From the NCBI RefSeq assembly GCF_029953285.1, contig NZ_JASAOI010000001.1, positions 1 to 58,521 of the forward strand: a DNA stretch of 58,521 nt, read 5' to 3'. The position numbers and the translations under genes are program-made. Source of the DNA: Yinghuangia seranimata. GTDB taxonomy: Bacteria; Actinomycetota; Actinomycetes; Streptomycetales; Streptomycetaceae. This document shows positions 1 through 8,465 of the stretch, in pieces. Below the pieces are notes generated by a model, which was given only the letters and a program-made list of their open reading frames with translations, made no database searches and had not been told where the DNA came from. Each line of letters begins with the position of its first letter. Position 1 is the stretch's first letter.

Positions 1-261
1 GTCAGGGCGGCCGGCCCGCGGGTCAAGCCGCCCCCTCAACCACCACAAAGGCCGCCTGAACCACGTTGGAGACACCGCGGCTTGAGGCGCGGGCCGTCCG
101 CGCGGAAAATCGAAGAGCGGGAGGGGCGGGAGGCCGCCAACAGCCGAACAGGCACGGGACGGTGCAGGCCGGCGCAGTTCACGACGCGCCGGCGCGGCCC
201 AGGAACGGTGCAGCCACCGTCCCCAGGCCGCCCCCGAACGGCAGGCCTGTTGGAAGCCGGG
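1..261. other. Left edge, no gene recognised
   Basis: No reading frame here has the codon bias of the neighbouring genes. The stretch lies downstream of the leftward SDR gene and may carry its terminator, but I see no clear hairpin. A gene may begin beyond the edge. Confidence 0.4.
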
Positions 262-1023
262 TCAGCCGGCGAACCAGCCGCCGTCGACCGGCATGATCGC
301 CCCACTCACGTACGACGCCGCGTCCGACGCCAGGAACACCGCGACCGAGGCCATCTGCTCCGGCTCGGCCATCGCGCCCGCGTTCATCAGGACGCCCGCG
401 AGGCGGCCGAAGCCGGCCTCGCTCATCTCGCCCTGGACGATGTTGGTGTTGACGCCGCCGGGGCAGATCGCGTTACAGCGCACGCCCTGCTCGCGGTACA
501 TGTACGCGATGCTGCGGGTCAGGCCGACCACACCGTGCTTGGACGCCGTGTAGGAGGGGCCGCCGCAGCCGCCGCGGATGCCCGCCTCGGAGGCCGTGTT
601 GATGATGCTGCCCTTGCTCTCCAGCAGGTGGGGGAGCGCCGCGCGGGCGACCAGGAACACGCCGGTCAGGTTGACGCCTATGGTGCGCTGCCACTCGGCG
701 AGGGAGATGTCCTCGAGCACGCCCATGGAGTCCAGCACGCCCGCGTTGTTGCACAGCACGTCGAGGCCGCCGTACGTGGACACCGTCGTGGCGACCAGTG
801 CCGCGACCGACTCCTCGTTCGCGACGTCGACCTGCACCGCGGTGGCGGTACCGCCCGCCGCCTGGATCTCGGCGACCGTCTTGCCGGCCGTCTCCTCGAA
901 CAGGTCCGCGACGACGACGCGGTCGCCGAGCGCCGCGAAGGCGATCGACATGGCCCGGCCGATGCCGGAGCCGCCGCCGGTGACCAGGACGGTGCGGCCA
1001 GTCCGCTCGGGGGTGACGCTCAT
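262..1023 (-). CDS. SDR family NAD(P)-dependent oxidoreductase
   Basis: A 253-residue classical short-chain dehydrogenase/reductase. It shows the N-terminal cofactor motif TGGGSGIG (about residues 15-22), the NNAG motif near residue 90, and a catalytic YTASK near residue 160, followed by the usual C-terminal PxDGG segment. Such enzymes oxidise or reduce an alcohol/ketone pair in the cytoplasm; the sequence does not reveal the substrate. The ATG at 1023 was chosen because AAGGAG lies just upstream; a longer frame extends further 5' but its added residues are not SDR-like. It is monocistronic, and a 15-bp palindrome about 107 bp upstream is a candidate operator. The family call is firm, the substrate unknown. 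Confidence 0.93.
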   Translation of the reverse strand: MSVTPERTGRTVLVTGGGSGIGRAMSIAFAALGDRVVVADLFEETAGKTVAEIQAAGGTATAVQVDVANEESVAALVATTVSTYGGLDVLCNNAGVLDSMGVLEDISLAEWQRTIGVNLTGVFLVARAALPHLLESKGSIINTASEAGIRGGCGGPSYTASKHGVVGLTRSIAYMYREQGVRCNAICPGGVNTNIVQGEMSEAGFGRLAGVLMNAGAMAEPEQMASVAVFLASDAASYVSGAIMPVDGGWFAG

Positions 1024-1129
1024 GATCGGCTCCTTGTACACGACGCTGTGACGAGCTGCTGCCGGACCACGACGGGCCGTTCCCGCGAACCCGCATGACG
1101 CACCATCAGTTCCGGCGGCCACCACCGTA

Positions 1130-1144
1130 TGGCACGTCGTGCCA
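1130..1144. promoter_or_regulatory. Perfect 15-bp palindrome upstream of the SDR gene
   Basis: TGGCACG-T-CGTGCCA, seven-base arms around one base, about 107 bp upstream of the SDR start. The form suits a dimeric repressor such as a TetR or GntR member. No adjacent regulator obviously owns it; the nearest is the XRE-cupin gene at 1307-1879. Confidence 0.4.
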
Positions 1145-1194
1145 AAAAGGGACCTCCCGCGACCGACCAATTTCGGCCGCCCAACCCGCCCGAC

Positions 1195-1237
1195 CCGCCC
1201 GACCTGCCGAGCCGCACAGCCGCCCGACCTGCCGAGC
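1195..1237. repeat. Short direct repeat in the SDR upstream region
   Basis: An 18-bp unit (CCGCCCGACCTGCCGAGC) occurs at 1195-1212 and again at 1220-1237 in a C-rich stretch. The gap 1024-1306 otherwise shows only the palindrome at 1130. No gene is seen there. Confidence 0.5.
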
Positions 1238-1306
1238 TGCTCAGGCCGCCCAAGCCGCGCAGGCCACCCCGAGTCGCTCAGGCCGCCCCCGACCGCCCGT
1301 CAGGCC

Positions 1307-1879
1307 TTACCGCGGCGGCGGCACCGACACCACGAGCGTGATCACCGTCGGCACGCTCCCGTTGTTCGCGTACGTGTGCGCCACGTGCGACTCGTAGCTC
1401 GCCGTCGACCCGGCCGGGATCACGTGGTCGTGTCCGTCGAGGACGAGGGTCAGCTCGCCCTCGTCGACCCGGACGAGCTCGGCGGTCCCGACGGGGTGCG
1501 GGTCGGAGTCGTGTCGCTCGCCGGGCATCAGGCGCCAGCTCCACAGTTCGAGCGGGCCGGGGGCCTCGGTGCCGGCGAGGAGGCGGCCCTGCGAGCCGGC
1601 CTCGGTGTGCCACAGGACGACGGCGTCCTCGTCGGCGGTGATCCGCACGGTCGGGGCGTCGGAGTAGTCGAGGAGCTGGGCGATGCTGACGCCGAGCGCG
1701 TCCGCGACGCGGATCACGGTGCCGAGGCTCGGGTTGGTGCGGGCCGCCTCGATCTGGATGAGGATGCCGCGGCTGACGCCGGCGCGGGCCGCGAGTTTGT
1801 CCAGGCTGAGGCCGCGCGCCTGGCGCACGCGCTTGGTGTTGCGGGCCAGCGAGTCCGCGATGATCTTGAGCTCGGGCAT
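1307..1879 (-). CDS. XRE-family regulator with C-terminal cupin domain
   Basis: 190 residues. An N-terminal lambda-repressor-type helix-turn-helix (about residues 10-70, with RGLSLDKLAARAGVSRG and a following IE motif) is followed by a small cupin beta-barrel (about 110-185). This architecture is a one-component regulator whose cupin senses a small molecule; many repress a neighbouring transporter or catabolic gene. It is divergent from an EamA exporter about 95 bp away, the likely target. A GTG at 1906 would add nine residues; the ATG at 1879 was preferred because it places the HTH at the usual distance from the N-terminus. Neither start has a strong ribosome binding site. Confidence 0.88.
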   Translation of the reverse strand: MPELKIIADSLARNTKRVRQARGLSLDKLAARAGVSRGILIQIEAARTNPSLGTVIRVADALGVSIAQLLDYSDAPTVRITADEDAVVLWHTEAGSQGRLLAGTEAPGPLELWSWRLMPGERHDSDPHPVGTAELVRVDEGELTLVLDGHDHVIPAGSTASYESHVAHTYANNGSVPTVITLVVSVPPPR

Positions 1880-1933
1880 CCGACCGTCCAATATTCTGGA
1901 TGACACAGTTCACTCTGATGCACTACGTTCTAC

Positions 1934-1949
1934 TGAACCATCCGGTTCA
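1934..1949. promoter_or_regulatory. Candidate operator between XRE-cupin and EamA genes
   Basis: TGAACC-ATCC-GGTTCA, six-base arms around four bases, in the divergent promoter region 25 bp before the EamA start. Another GTTCA lies at about 1909, so the region holds three copies of the half-site in alternating orientation. This suits autoregulation and transporter control by the adjacent XRE-cupin protein (inference). Confidence 0.45.
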
Positions 1950-1973
1950 CCGTACTGCACTCGAGGTCTGGCG

Positions 1974-2912
1974 ATGACGATAGTGCTCGCGCTGCTCACC
2001 AGCGCGCTGTGGGGCTTTGCGGACTTCGGCGCGGGCCTGCTGTCGCGACGCATGGCCTCCGCGCGCGTCGTCGTGCTCTCGCAGGCCGCCGCCGCGCTCG
2101 TGCTCGCTGTCGTGGTCGCCGCCACCGGGGCCTACGACGAGGCGGGCCCGCGTCTGTGGTTCGCGGTCGGCGCCGGAATCGTCGGCCCCGTCGCCCTCCT
2201 CTGCTTCTACGAGGCGCTCGCCCGCGGCCCCATGGGCGTGGTCTCGCCGCTCGCCAGCGCGGGCGTCATCATCCCGGTCACCGTCGGCCTCGCGGTCCAC
2301 GGCGACCGGCCCGGGCTGCTGCAGTACGCGGGGATCCTCGTCGCGGTCGTCGGCATTGCCCTCGCAGGCGGCCCCAGGCTCGGCGGCGCAGCCGTCCACC
2401 GGTCCACCCTGCTGCTCACCCTCGGGGCGGCGCTCGGCTTCGGTACCGTCTTCGCGCTCATCGCCGAGGCGTCCACCAATGTCACCGGATTGTTCCTCGC
2501 GCTGTTCGTCCAGCGCGTCGTCAACGTCGGCAGCGGCGGCGCACTGCTGCTCCTGACCGAACGCCGCGGCCGGGCCCGGGCCGCGGCCGGACCGCCCCAC
2601 GGCACGGCCGAAGAGCCCCCGTCGAACACGCCCACAGCGAACGGTGCTTCAACGCGTCCGGCGTGGGCCCGGATGCCCGCTAAGCTCGTGCTCGCACTCA
2701 CCGTGGTCGGCGTCGCGGACGTCGCCGCGAACGGCACGTACTCGACGGCCGCCCGGCTCGGACCGGTCACCGTCGCGGCCGTCCTCGCGTCGCTGTACCC
2801 GGTGGTCACGGCACTCGCGGCACACGGGATCCTCAAGGAACGGCTGCAGGCGGCCCAGGCGTTGGGCGCGGGACTCGCGCTCGCCGGGACGGTCCTGCTG
2901 GCGGCCGGCTGA
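1974..2912 (+). CDS. EamA/DMT-family transporter
   Basis: 312 residues with about ten hydrophobic helices arranged as two EamA repeats, typical of the drug/metabolite transporter superfamily in the cytoplasmic membrane. The first half runs from TIVLALLTSALWGFADFGAG and the second ends in LAGTVLLAAG. A hydrophilic, Pro/Thr-rich loop of about 30 residues near residue 205 separates the halves and is longer than usual. The ATG has GAGG seven bases upstream. Its divergent XRE-cupin neighbour suggests substrate-induced export. The transported compound cannot be told from sequence. Confidence 0.9.
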   Translation: MTIVLALLTSALWGFADFGAGLLSRRMASARVVVLSQAAAALVLAVVVAATGAYDEAGPRLWFAVGAGIVGPVALLCFYEALARGPMGVVSPLASAGVIIPVTVGLAVHGDRPGLLQYAGILVAVVGIALAGGPRLGGAAVHRSTLLLTLGAALGFGTVFALIAEASTNVTGLFLALFVQRVVNVGSGGALLLLTERRGRARAAAGPPHGTAEEPPSNTPTANGASTRPAWARMPAKLVLALTVVGVADVAANGTYSTAARLGPVTVAAVLASLYPVVTALAAHGILKERLQAAQALGAGLALAGTVLLAAG

Positions 2913-2928
2913 CGCCGGGCCCCAAGAC

Positions 2929-2969
2929 GCGTGCGGCGGTAGGAACGGGGCGCTCCTGCCGCCGCACGC
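2929..2969. terminator. Bidirectional hairpin terminator
   Basis: Sixteen-base arms (GCGTGCGGCGGTAGGA and its complement with one mismatch) around a nine-base loop between the convergent EamA and SMP-30 genes. No T-tract follows on either strand. Confidence 0.7.
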
Positions 2970-2988
2970 CCGTGTCCGGGCGCGGCCG

Positions 2989-3885
2989 TTACGGCGTCCC
3001 CGCCCCGGCCACCGCCACCTCGGTCGTCTCGATCCGGCCCGCGCGCAGCGCCCGCGACGTGTCCGGGTCGCCCAGCGTCTCCGCCGTCACCATGAACAGC
3101 GTCCGGCGCTCCGGCCCGCCCAGCACACACGCGATCGCGCGCCGCTCGTCGCCCAGTTCGATCGCGTCGGTCACCTCGCCGCCGGGCAGCACCCGCACGA
3201 ACCGGCGCGCGACCGGGCACGCCACCCACACCGCGCCCTCCGCGTCCAGGCAGATCCCGTCGGGGTGGTCGCGCGGGCCGAGCGCGGCGAACACCCGGCG
3301 CCCGGACAGCGATCCGTCCGCCGCGACGTCGAACGCGGTCAGCCGTTGCGCCGCGCTTTCCGCGACCACCAGCAGCGTCCCGTCGGGCGAGAGCGCCATC
3401 CCGTTCGCGCAGTGCAGGTCCTCGGCGACCGCACGCACGGTGCCGTCCGGCGCGACGCCCAGCAGCGGCAGCGGCTCGGGCCGCGTGTCGTGCGTCGCGT
3501 AGTCGTAGCCCATCTGGCCGACGTACGCGAAGCCGTCCGCGCGCACCACCATGTCGTTGACGTGCAGCCTGCCGAGCTCCGGCGCGTTCAGGTCCGCGTG
3601 GGTGCTCAGCGTCCCGTCGGAAGCCCGGCGCAGCACGCGTCGCCCGGCCATCGCCACCACCAGCAGGTCGCCGTCCGGCAGGAACCCCAGCCCGGACAGC
3701 TGGTCCTCGTGCTCGGGCACGACCTCCTCGACCGCGCCCAGCCCGTCCACCGCGAGCACGCGGTGCCTGACCAGGTCCGAGAACCACAGCCGCCCGGCGT
3801 GCCACCGCGGGCCCTCGGCGAAGCACAGGCCGTCCACCAGCGTCGTCAGCTTCCATATGCGCACCTGGCTACCGGACGCCGCCAC
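2989..3885 (-). CDS. SMP-30/gluconolactonase family protein
   Basis: 298 residues forming a six-bladed beta-propeller of the SMP-30/gluconolactonase/LRE family. Seen motifs are FAEGPRW near the N-terminus, the mid-protein NDM and ANGMALSPDG segments, and DHPDGICLDAEGAVWVA, which supply the metal ligands in this family. Members hydrolyse lactones with a bound divalent cation. The GTG start lies 15 bp behind the carboxyltransferase stop with no visible Shine-Dalgarno, so coupling is likely. A GTG eight codons later (VRIWKL) is an alternative start. Its pairing with an acyl-CoA carboxylase subunit gives no obvious joint pathway. Confidence 0.88.
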   Translation of the reverse strand: MAASGSQVRIWKLTTLVDGLCFAEGPRWHAGRLWFSDLVRHRVLAVDGLGAVEEVVPEHEDQLSGLGFLPDGDLLVVAMAGRRVLRRASDGTLSTHADLNAPELGRLHVNDMVVRADGFAYVGQMGYDYATHDTRPEPLPLLGVAPDGTVRAVAEDLHCANGMALSPDGTLLVVAESAAQRLTAFDVAADGSLSGRRVFAALGPRDHPDGICLDAEGAVWVACPVARRFVRVLPGGEVTDAIELGDERRAIACVLGGPERRTLFMVTAETLGDPDTSRALRAGRIETTEVAVAGAGTP

Positions 3886-3900
3886 AGATGTGAAGGCGCG

Positions 3901-5466
3901 TCAGGGCAGGTAGCCGGTGTGCGTGACCGGCTCGACGGGGCCCTCGGTGCGCGCCCGGGCGCGGGCGAGGCCTTCCAGCAGTACGTCGCGCAGCTCGGCC
4001 GGGTCGATCACGTCGTCGTACGACAGCGCGTTGGCCGAGCGCCACGGCCCCGACGCCTCGTTCGCGACCAGCCGGGCGCTGGTCTCGGCGTCCTGCTTCG
4101 CCGTCGCGGCGCCGGATGCCGCGGGGATGCCGCCGAGGGTGACGCCCGGGAACGCGTACGACACCGTCTGCGCGTCGAACGGGTTCATCGCCATCACCGA
4201 CGACCCGAACCCGAACGCCTTGCGCAGCGTGACGTGCAGCTTCGGCACCCGCAGCCGGTGCTGCGCCGCGAACAGGCGGGCGGACGCGCGCAGGATGCCC
4301 GCGCGCTCCGACGCCGACCCGGCGAGCACGCCGGGGTTGTCGGCCAGGAACACGACGGGCAGGTGGAACGCGCCGCACACCTCGACGAACCGGGCCGCCT
4401 TCGCCGCCGCGTCCGCGTCGATCGTCCCGGCCCTGACGGCGGGCTGGTTCGCGACCACCGCCACCGCGTGGCCGCCGAGCCGGGCCAGCGCGGTGAGCAC
4501 GGACGCGCCGAAACGGGGCTGGAGTTCGAGCACCGAGGCGGCGTCGAAGACGGTCTCGAGGACGGCGCGCATGTCGTACGGGCGGCGGGCGTCCGGCGGT
4601 ATCAGGTCGAGCAGCGCGTCGACCGGGCGCGGTCCGGTGTCGGCGTTGCCGTGCTCGGGGCCGGCGTACGGCGGGCGCTGCCACGCGTTCGACGGGAGGT
4701 AGGACAGGTAGCGGCGGGCCAGCCGCAGCGCGGCCGCGTCGTCGGGTGCCGCGTTGTGCGCGACGCCGCTGAGGACGGTGTGCACGTCGGCGCCGCCGAG
4801 CGTCAGCTTGTCGACCTGCTCGCCGATCGCCGCGGCGACCAGCGGGGGACCGGCGGTGAACAGCGCCCCCTCGCCCGCGACCATCACCACGAAGTCCGAC
4901 AGCGGCGCGGTGAGCGCGCCGTGCCCGGCGGACGGGCCGGTGACGACCGCGACGGTCGGGACGACGCCCGCGAGTTCGGTGAGCGCCTGGAGGTCGTTCG
5001 GCGACGCGGTGTGGCCCTGCAGGGCGTTGGTCGCGCGGTGGCCCGCTCCCTCGAGCAGCATGACCAGCGGCGCCCGCTCCTGCCCCGCGAGGCGGGCGAG
5101 CCGGGCCCGCTTGGCGGCGGCGGACGGACCGATCGAACCGCCCTGCACGGTGAAGTCCTCCGCACCGACGAACACCGGACGGCCGTCGACCCGGCCCGAC
5201 CCGGCGACGAACGCGTCCGCGGGGACGTCCGCGCCGCCGGCCAGCGTGCCGAGCTCGGTGAACGAGCCAGGGTCGAGCAACGCGTCGACCCGCGCCCGCG
5301 CGGTGAGCCGCCCGCCCGCGGTGTAGCGGGCCAGCTTGGCCGGGCCGCCCATCGCACGGGCGGCGGTACGGCGCCGGGCGAGGTCGTCGCGGAGGGGGCG
5401 CCACGCGGCGCGGTGGGGGGACTCGACGGGGTGGTCCGGGTCGGCGGGGCCTGCGGGGTCGGGCAT
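3901..5466 (-). CDS. Acyl-CoA carboxylase carboxyltransferase (beta) subunit
   Basis: 521 residues, matching the length of acyl-CoA carboxylase beta chains. Two crotonase-like carboxyltransferase halves can be followed: the N-half with the RARVDALLDPGSF and FVGAEDFTVQGGS segments, the C-half with VVFLADNPGVLAG and the later FGFGSSVMAMNPF region. The family transfers carboxyl from biotin to an acyl-CoA such as acetyl-, propionyl- or methylcrotonyl-CoA. No biotin carboxylase/BCCP alpha subunit is encoded nearby, so it must borrow one from elsewhere. The ATG was chosen for GGGAG eight bases upstream and the shorter, family-like N-terminus. Substrate is undetermined. Confidence 0.9.
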   Translation of the reverse strand: MPDPAGPADPDHPVESPHRAAWRPLRDDLARRRTAARAMGGPAKLARYTAGGRLTARARVDALLDPGSFTELGTLAGGADVPADAFVAGSGRVDGRPVFVGAEDFTVQGGSIGPSAAAKRARLARLAGQERAPLVMLLEGAGHRATNALQGHTASPNDLQALTELAGVVPTVAVVTGPSAGHGALTAPLSDFVVMVAGEGALFTAGPPLVAAAIGEQVDKLTLGGADVHTVLSGVAHNAAPDDAAALRLARRYLSYLPSNAWQRPPYAGPEHGNADTGPRPVDALLDLIPPDARRPYDMRAVLETVFDAASVLELQPRFGASVLTALARLGGHAVAVVANQPAVRAGTIDADAAAKAARFVEVCGAFHLPVVFLADNPGVLAGSASERAGILRASARLFAAQHRLRVPKLHVTLRKAFGFGSSVMAMNPFDAQTVSYAFPGVTLGGIPAASGAATAKQDAETSARLVANEASGPWRSANALSYDDVIDPAELRDVLLEGLARARARTEGPVEPVTHTGYLP

Positions 5467-5594
5467 GAGGGCTCCCGGGGTGGGGCTGATGTGCAGGCCT
5501 CGACTAATATCAGACTCGATCAAGCTTTTGGTGGTTGTGGTCGCTGCGCGGCCGTCAAACAACCGGCGAACCGCTGTCAAACGGTCGATCCGCA

Positions 5595-5831
5595 TCAACG
5601 GCAGCACAGGCCCGCTCGACCCCGGACGGTGCCGCAGACCAGGTCGAGGTGGTGCGGCGTCCACTCCAGGACGTACGCGAACGGGTAGTCGCCCGCCGTC
5701 AGCACCTGGTCGCGCGTGGCCACCCGCGGTGCCGGATCAGCGAGTTCGGCGGCGCGCCCGGCGCCCGAGCCGACGTCGTCCAGGTGGAACTTCAGCAGGG
5801 CCGGGTCCCGGTACGCGGCGGTCGGCCGCAC
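5595..5831 (-). CDS. Small hypothetical protein (78 aa)
   Basis: A 78-codon frame starting at GTG, with almost every third position G or C and unusual residues (HLDDVGSG, GDYPFAYVLEWTPHHLDLV) that do not look like an antisense shadow. It lies between the quinone reductase (50 bp upstream) and the acyl-CoA carboxylase subunit, in the same direction. I do not recognise a family. No clear ribosome binding site precedes the GTG, so it may be a short free protein or the remnant of a longer gene. The bias supports coding; the function is unknown. Confidence 0.5.
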   Translation of the reverse strand: MRPTAAYRDPALLKFHLDDVGSGAGRAAELADPAPRVATRDQVLTAGDYPFAYVLEWTPHHLDLVCGTVRGRAGLCCR

Positions 5832-5881
5832 GCGGCGCGGCGGATTTCCGCGCGGGCTTTCCCCACGTCGGTTGCGGCCGC

Positions 5882-6832
5882 TCAGACGAGGATGACCGTC
5901 TTTCCGCGCGCCGCCTTGCCGGCGCGGCCGCGTGCCACGGCGTCCGGGGCGTCGGCGAGTGGCACCTGGGCGCCGAGCTGCACCGTCACCCGACCGGCCG
6001 ACACCTCCGCGGCGAGGCGGGCGAGCAGGTGGCCGTTGGGCTCCACGACGAAGTTGACGCCCTCCACGCCGCGGCGGGCCAGCGACTCGACGTCCGCCGA
6101 CCGGATCGCGCTGATCGCCACGCCGCCGTCCGAGACCAGCGTGGCGTACTCGGCGAACGCCTCGGGCGGCGAGACCAGGTCCACCAGGGCGTCGACGCCG
6201 TCCGGGTACGCCTCACGCAACGCGTCCACCGGCGGCCCGGCCTTCGCGTCGACGGTGTCGGCTGCGCCCAGTTCACCCATCAGCAGCTCGCCGACGCCCC
6301 GGGTCACGGCGACCACCCGCACGTCCCTCGACGCCGCCAACTGCGTCACGAACGACCCGACCCCGCCGGCGGCGCCGACGAGGAGCAGTGTCTGCGCGGC
6401 CTCGACGCCGCCGACGTCCAGGATCGACAACGCGGCCATCCCGGCGGTCGGCAGCGCGGCGGCGAGCGGCAGCGGCAAAGCGTCGGGGGCGAGCGCGAGG
6501 ACGCCGTCCTCGGCCGCGACCACGTACTCCGCGTACGTCCCGTACGCGCCGACCGCCGCCGGGGCGGGCTGGCCGAAGACCGCGTCGCCCACGTTGAACT
6601 TCGACACGCCGGGCCCGAGCGCGGCGACCTTGCCGGCGAAGTCGACCCCGTAGATCAGCGGGTACACCGCCTCGGCGACCCCGTCCCGCGCCCGGTCCGC
6701 GAGCTTCCAGTCGACCGGGTTCAACCCCGCCGCGACCACCTTGACGAGAACTTCGCCCGGACCCGGCTCGGGCACCGGAAGCCGCATGAGCTCCGGGCTG
6801 CCGGTGGGCTTGGCGACGGCTACCGCGCGCAC
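5882..6832 (-). CDS. NADP-dependent zinc-independent alcohol dehydrogenase / quinone reductase
   Basis: 316 residues of the medium-chain dehydrogenase superfamily, quinone-reductase branch. A GroES-like domain (LNPVDWKLADR, YGVDFAGKVAALG, VFGQPA) covers about residues 20-130. A Rossmann domain with VGAAGGVGSF near residue 145 follows. There are no Cys/His zinc ligands. Such enzymes reduce quinones or enones with NADPH in the cytoplasm. The GTG start is set by AGGAGG six bases upstream; a longer frame continues 5' into the promoter but is not family-like. The small ORF at 5595-5831 follows in the same direction. Confidence 0.92.
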   Translation of the reverse strand: MRAVAVAKPTGSPELMRLPVPEPGPGEVLVKVVAAGLNPVDWKLADRARDGVAEAVYPLIYGVDFAGKVAALGPGVSKFNVGDAVFGQPAPAAVGAYGTYAEYVVAAEDGVLALAPDALPLPLAAALPTAGMAALSILDVGGVEAAQTLLLVGAAGGVGSFVTQLAASRDVRVVAVTRGVGELLMGELGAADTVDAKAGPPVDALREAYPDGVDALVDLVSPPEAFAEYATLVSDGGVAISAIRSADVESLARRGVEGVNFVVEPNGHLLARLAAEVSAGRVTVQLGAQVPLADAPDAVARGRAGKAARGKTVILV

Positions 6833-7572
6833 GGGGCCTCCTGGTCGGACACGACGACGGCCGCGAAACAGGACGAACCGCCTTTGGCCCATGGTCGCGG
6901 CAACCCGCCCCCACGGCAACGCGAACCCCCCCCCGCCGGGGTGACGAGCCGTCAGCCACCCGTGGAGGTCAGGACGGGGACGCGACGATGTGGCCCGACG
7001 CGGCCGACGAGCCCGCCGACAGCCGGCGCCCGACCCGAACCGATCAGCAGGCCAGTCCGAACGGCGCCAGCGCGCGCGGAGACGAGCGCAGCGCCCCGAC
7101 GCGGAGGAGGAGCGCCCGCCGACAACCCGGCCCTACGCGAGCAGCGGTCACCCGGTCGGGCTGTGCGGCATCGACGGGGCCAAGGGGAGTAGTGTCGACG
7201 CCCGCACCGCACGGGACGGACGCGACTGCTCGCGCTTCGCTGACTCGTCTCGCATCGGCGGCGCGGTGGAGGAGCGCCCGCCGACGGCCCGGGCCCCGAG
7301 GCGAACTGGTCGGCAGGCGGGCCAGGCTGCGCCGTGCCGACGCGCGGGGCGGCGAGCACCGACGCGCTCACCAGCCCCGAGCGTTCGGCCGGAGCCGCTT
7401 GCAAGAGTCGGCGGCGTCGTGGGTCGGCTGCCGCGCCCGCCCGTCTCGACGGTGTTGCCTGCGGTGACGCCAGCACGCGGCTTCGGCCTGGAGCTGAAGC
7501 CGGAACAGCGCCGCGCTGACGATCCGTCGTCGGGCGGGGCGGCGGCCGTTGCTCCCGTGACCCGGACTCGTC
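6833..7572. other. 740-bp gap without a convincing gene
   Basis: Open frames exist on both strands but are rich in Arg, Ser and Pro with no recognisable motif. A GGAGGAGCGCCCGCCGAC unit occurs near 7104 and 7268, so the stretch may be a degenerate repeated intergenic element. A seven-base-arm hairpin (CGGCTTC/GAAGCCG, 7478-7502) lies downstream of psuK and might act as its terminator. Confidence 0.4.
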
Positions 7573-8445
7573 CTACAGGGGCGCCGAGCCGGGGGAGGTC
7601 AGGACTCGGGCTGCGGCGGCGTGGCCTGTTGCGCAGGCCTTGGTCAGGTCGTCGGTCTCCATGTAGGTCGACAGGAACCCTGCGGCGAAGGCGTCGCCTG
7701 CGCCGGTCAGATCCCGCACTTCGCGGACCGGGGGGACCGGGATCGCGAACGGGTCGGCGCCTGGGGCGTCGACCCAGGTCGGGTCGGCGCCGTGCTTCAC
7801 GACCACGATCGTGTCGGGGAGGGCGACCCGGTCGGGGCCCGGTGCGCCGGACCACCACAGCCCCAGGCAGGCGGCCTCTTCGGCGTTGGCCAGCAGGACG
7901 TCCGGGCGCAGCTCGGCCATCAGGTCGAGGAAGCGGCGGGCGCCGTAGCGGGCGAGCATTCCTGTGGACGAGGCGTCGACGGAGATCCGCGCGCCGAAGG
8001 ACCGGGCGCGGCGGATCGCGTCGGCCGTCGTGATGCCGGTGGGCTCGCCGTGGAAGGCGTACGCCGGAACGTGCAGCAGCCGCAGGTCGTTCAGCCACGC
8101 GTCCGGCACCTCGTCGAGGAGGACGGACGCGCCGCGGTCCGGCAGCATCGTCCGTTCACCCTCGGCGTCGATGAGGATGACGATGGTGCCGGTGCTGCCG
8201 TGCCGGTTGACCCGCACGTCCACGCCGTCCGCCTCCAGGGTCGCGACCAGCGCGTCCCCTCGGGCGTCCGCGCCGACGCAGCCGATGAACCGGGTCGCGC
8301 CGAACCGGGCCGCGCTCGTCGCGACGTTCGCTCCGCTGCCGCCGCGGGTGTGGAAGATCCGCGACTCGGTGTCCGTGCCGTGCTCGATCGGCCCGGACAG
8401 CCACACGACGGTGTCCTCGACGAGGTCCCCGATGATCCCGATCAC
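7573..8445 (-). CDS. psuK: PfkB-family carbohydrate kinase, probable pseudouridine kinase
   Basis: 290 residues of the ribokinase/PfkB family. Signature 1 is seen as RGGSGANVATSAARFG near residue 30. Signature 2, DLTGAGDAFAAGFL near residue 245, carries the catalytic Asp and anion hole. It would phosphorylate pseudouridine at the 5' position, feeding PsuG, with which it forms an operon 20 bp downstream. The GTG at 8445 starts directly at the first beta strand (VIGIIGDLVED). A purine-rich stretch precedes it but no strong Shine-Dalgarno. The sequence fixes only the family; the substrate assignment rests on psuG. A different sugar or nucleoside is possible. Confidence 0.8.
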   Translation of the reverse strand: MIGIIGDLVEDTVVWLSGPIEHGTDTESRIFHTRGGSGANVATSAARFGATRFIGCVGADARGDALVATLEADGVDVRVNRHGSTGTIVILIDAEGERTMLPDRGASVLLDEVPDAWLNDLRLLHVPAYAFHGEPTGITTADAIRRARSFGARISVDASSTGMLARYGARRFLDLMAELRPDVLLANAEEAACLGLWWSGAPGPDRVALPDTIVVVKHGADPTWVDAPGADPFAIPVPPVREVRDLTGAGDAFAAGFLSTYMETDDLTKACATGHAAAARVLTSPGSAPL

Positions 8446-8465
8446 GTGTCCGCGCCCCCGCCCCG

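Noticed and set aside
82-1098. 338-codon plus-strand frame over the SDR gene
   Set aside because: Antisense shadow: composition dominated by Arg, Ala, Asp and Gly with no motif, while the minus strand encodes a clear SDR.
6952-7476. 174-codon frame on the minus strand in the gene-free island
   Set aside because: Arg/Ser/Pro-rich, with an internal SAGAPPPRR repeat that mirrors the DNA repeat; no motif, no ribosome binding site.
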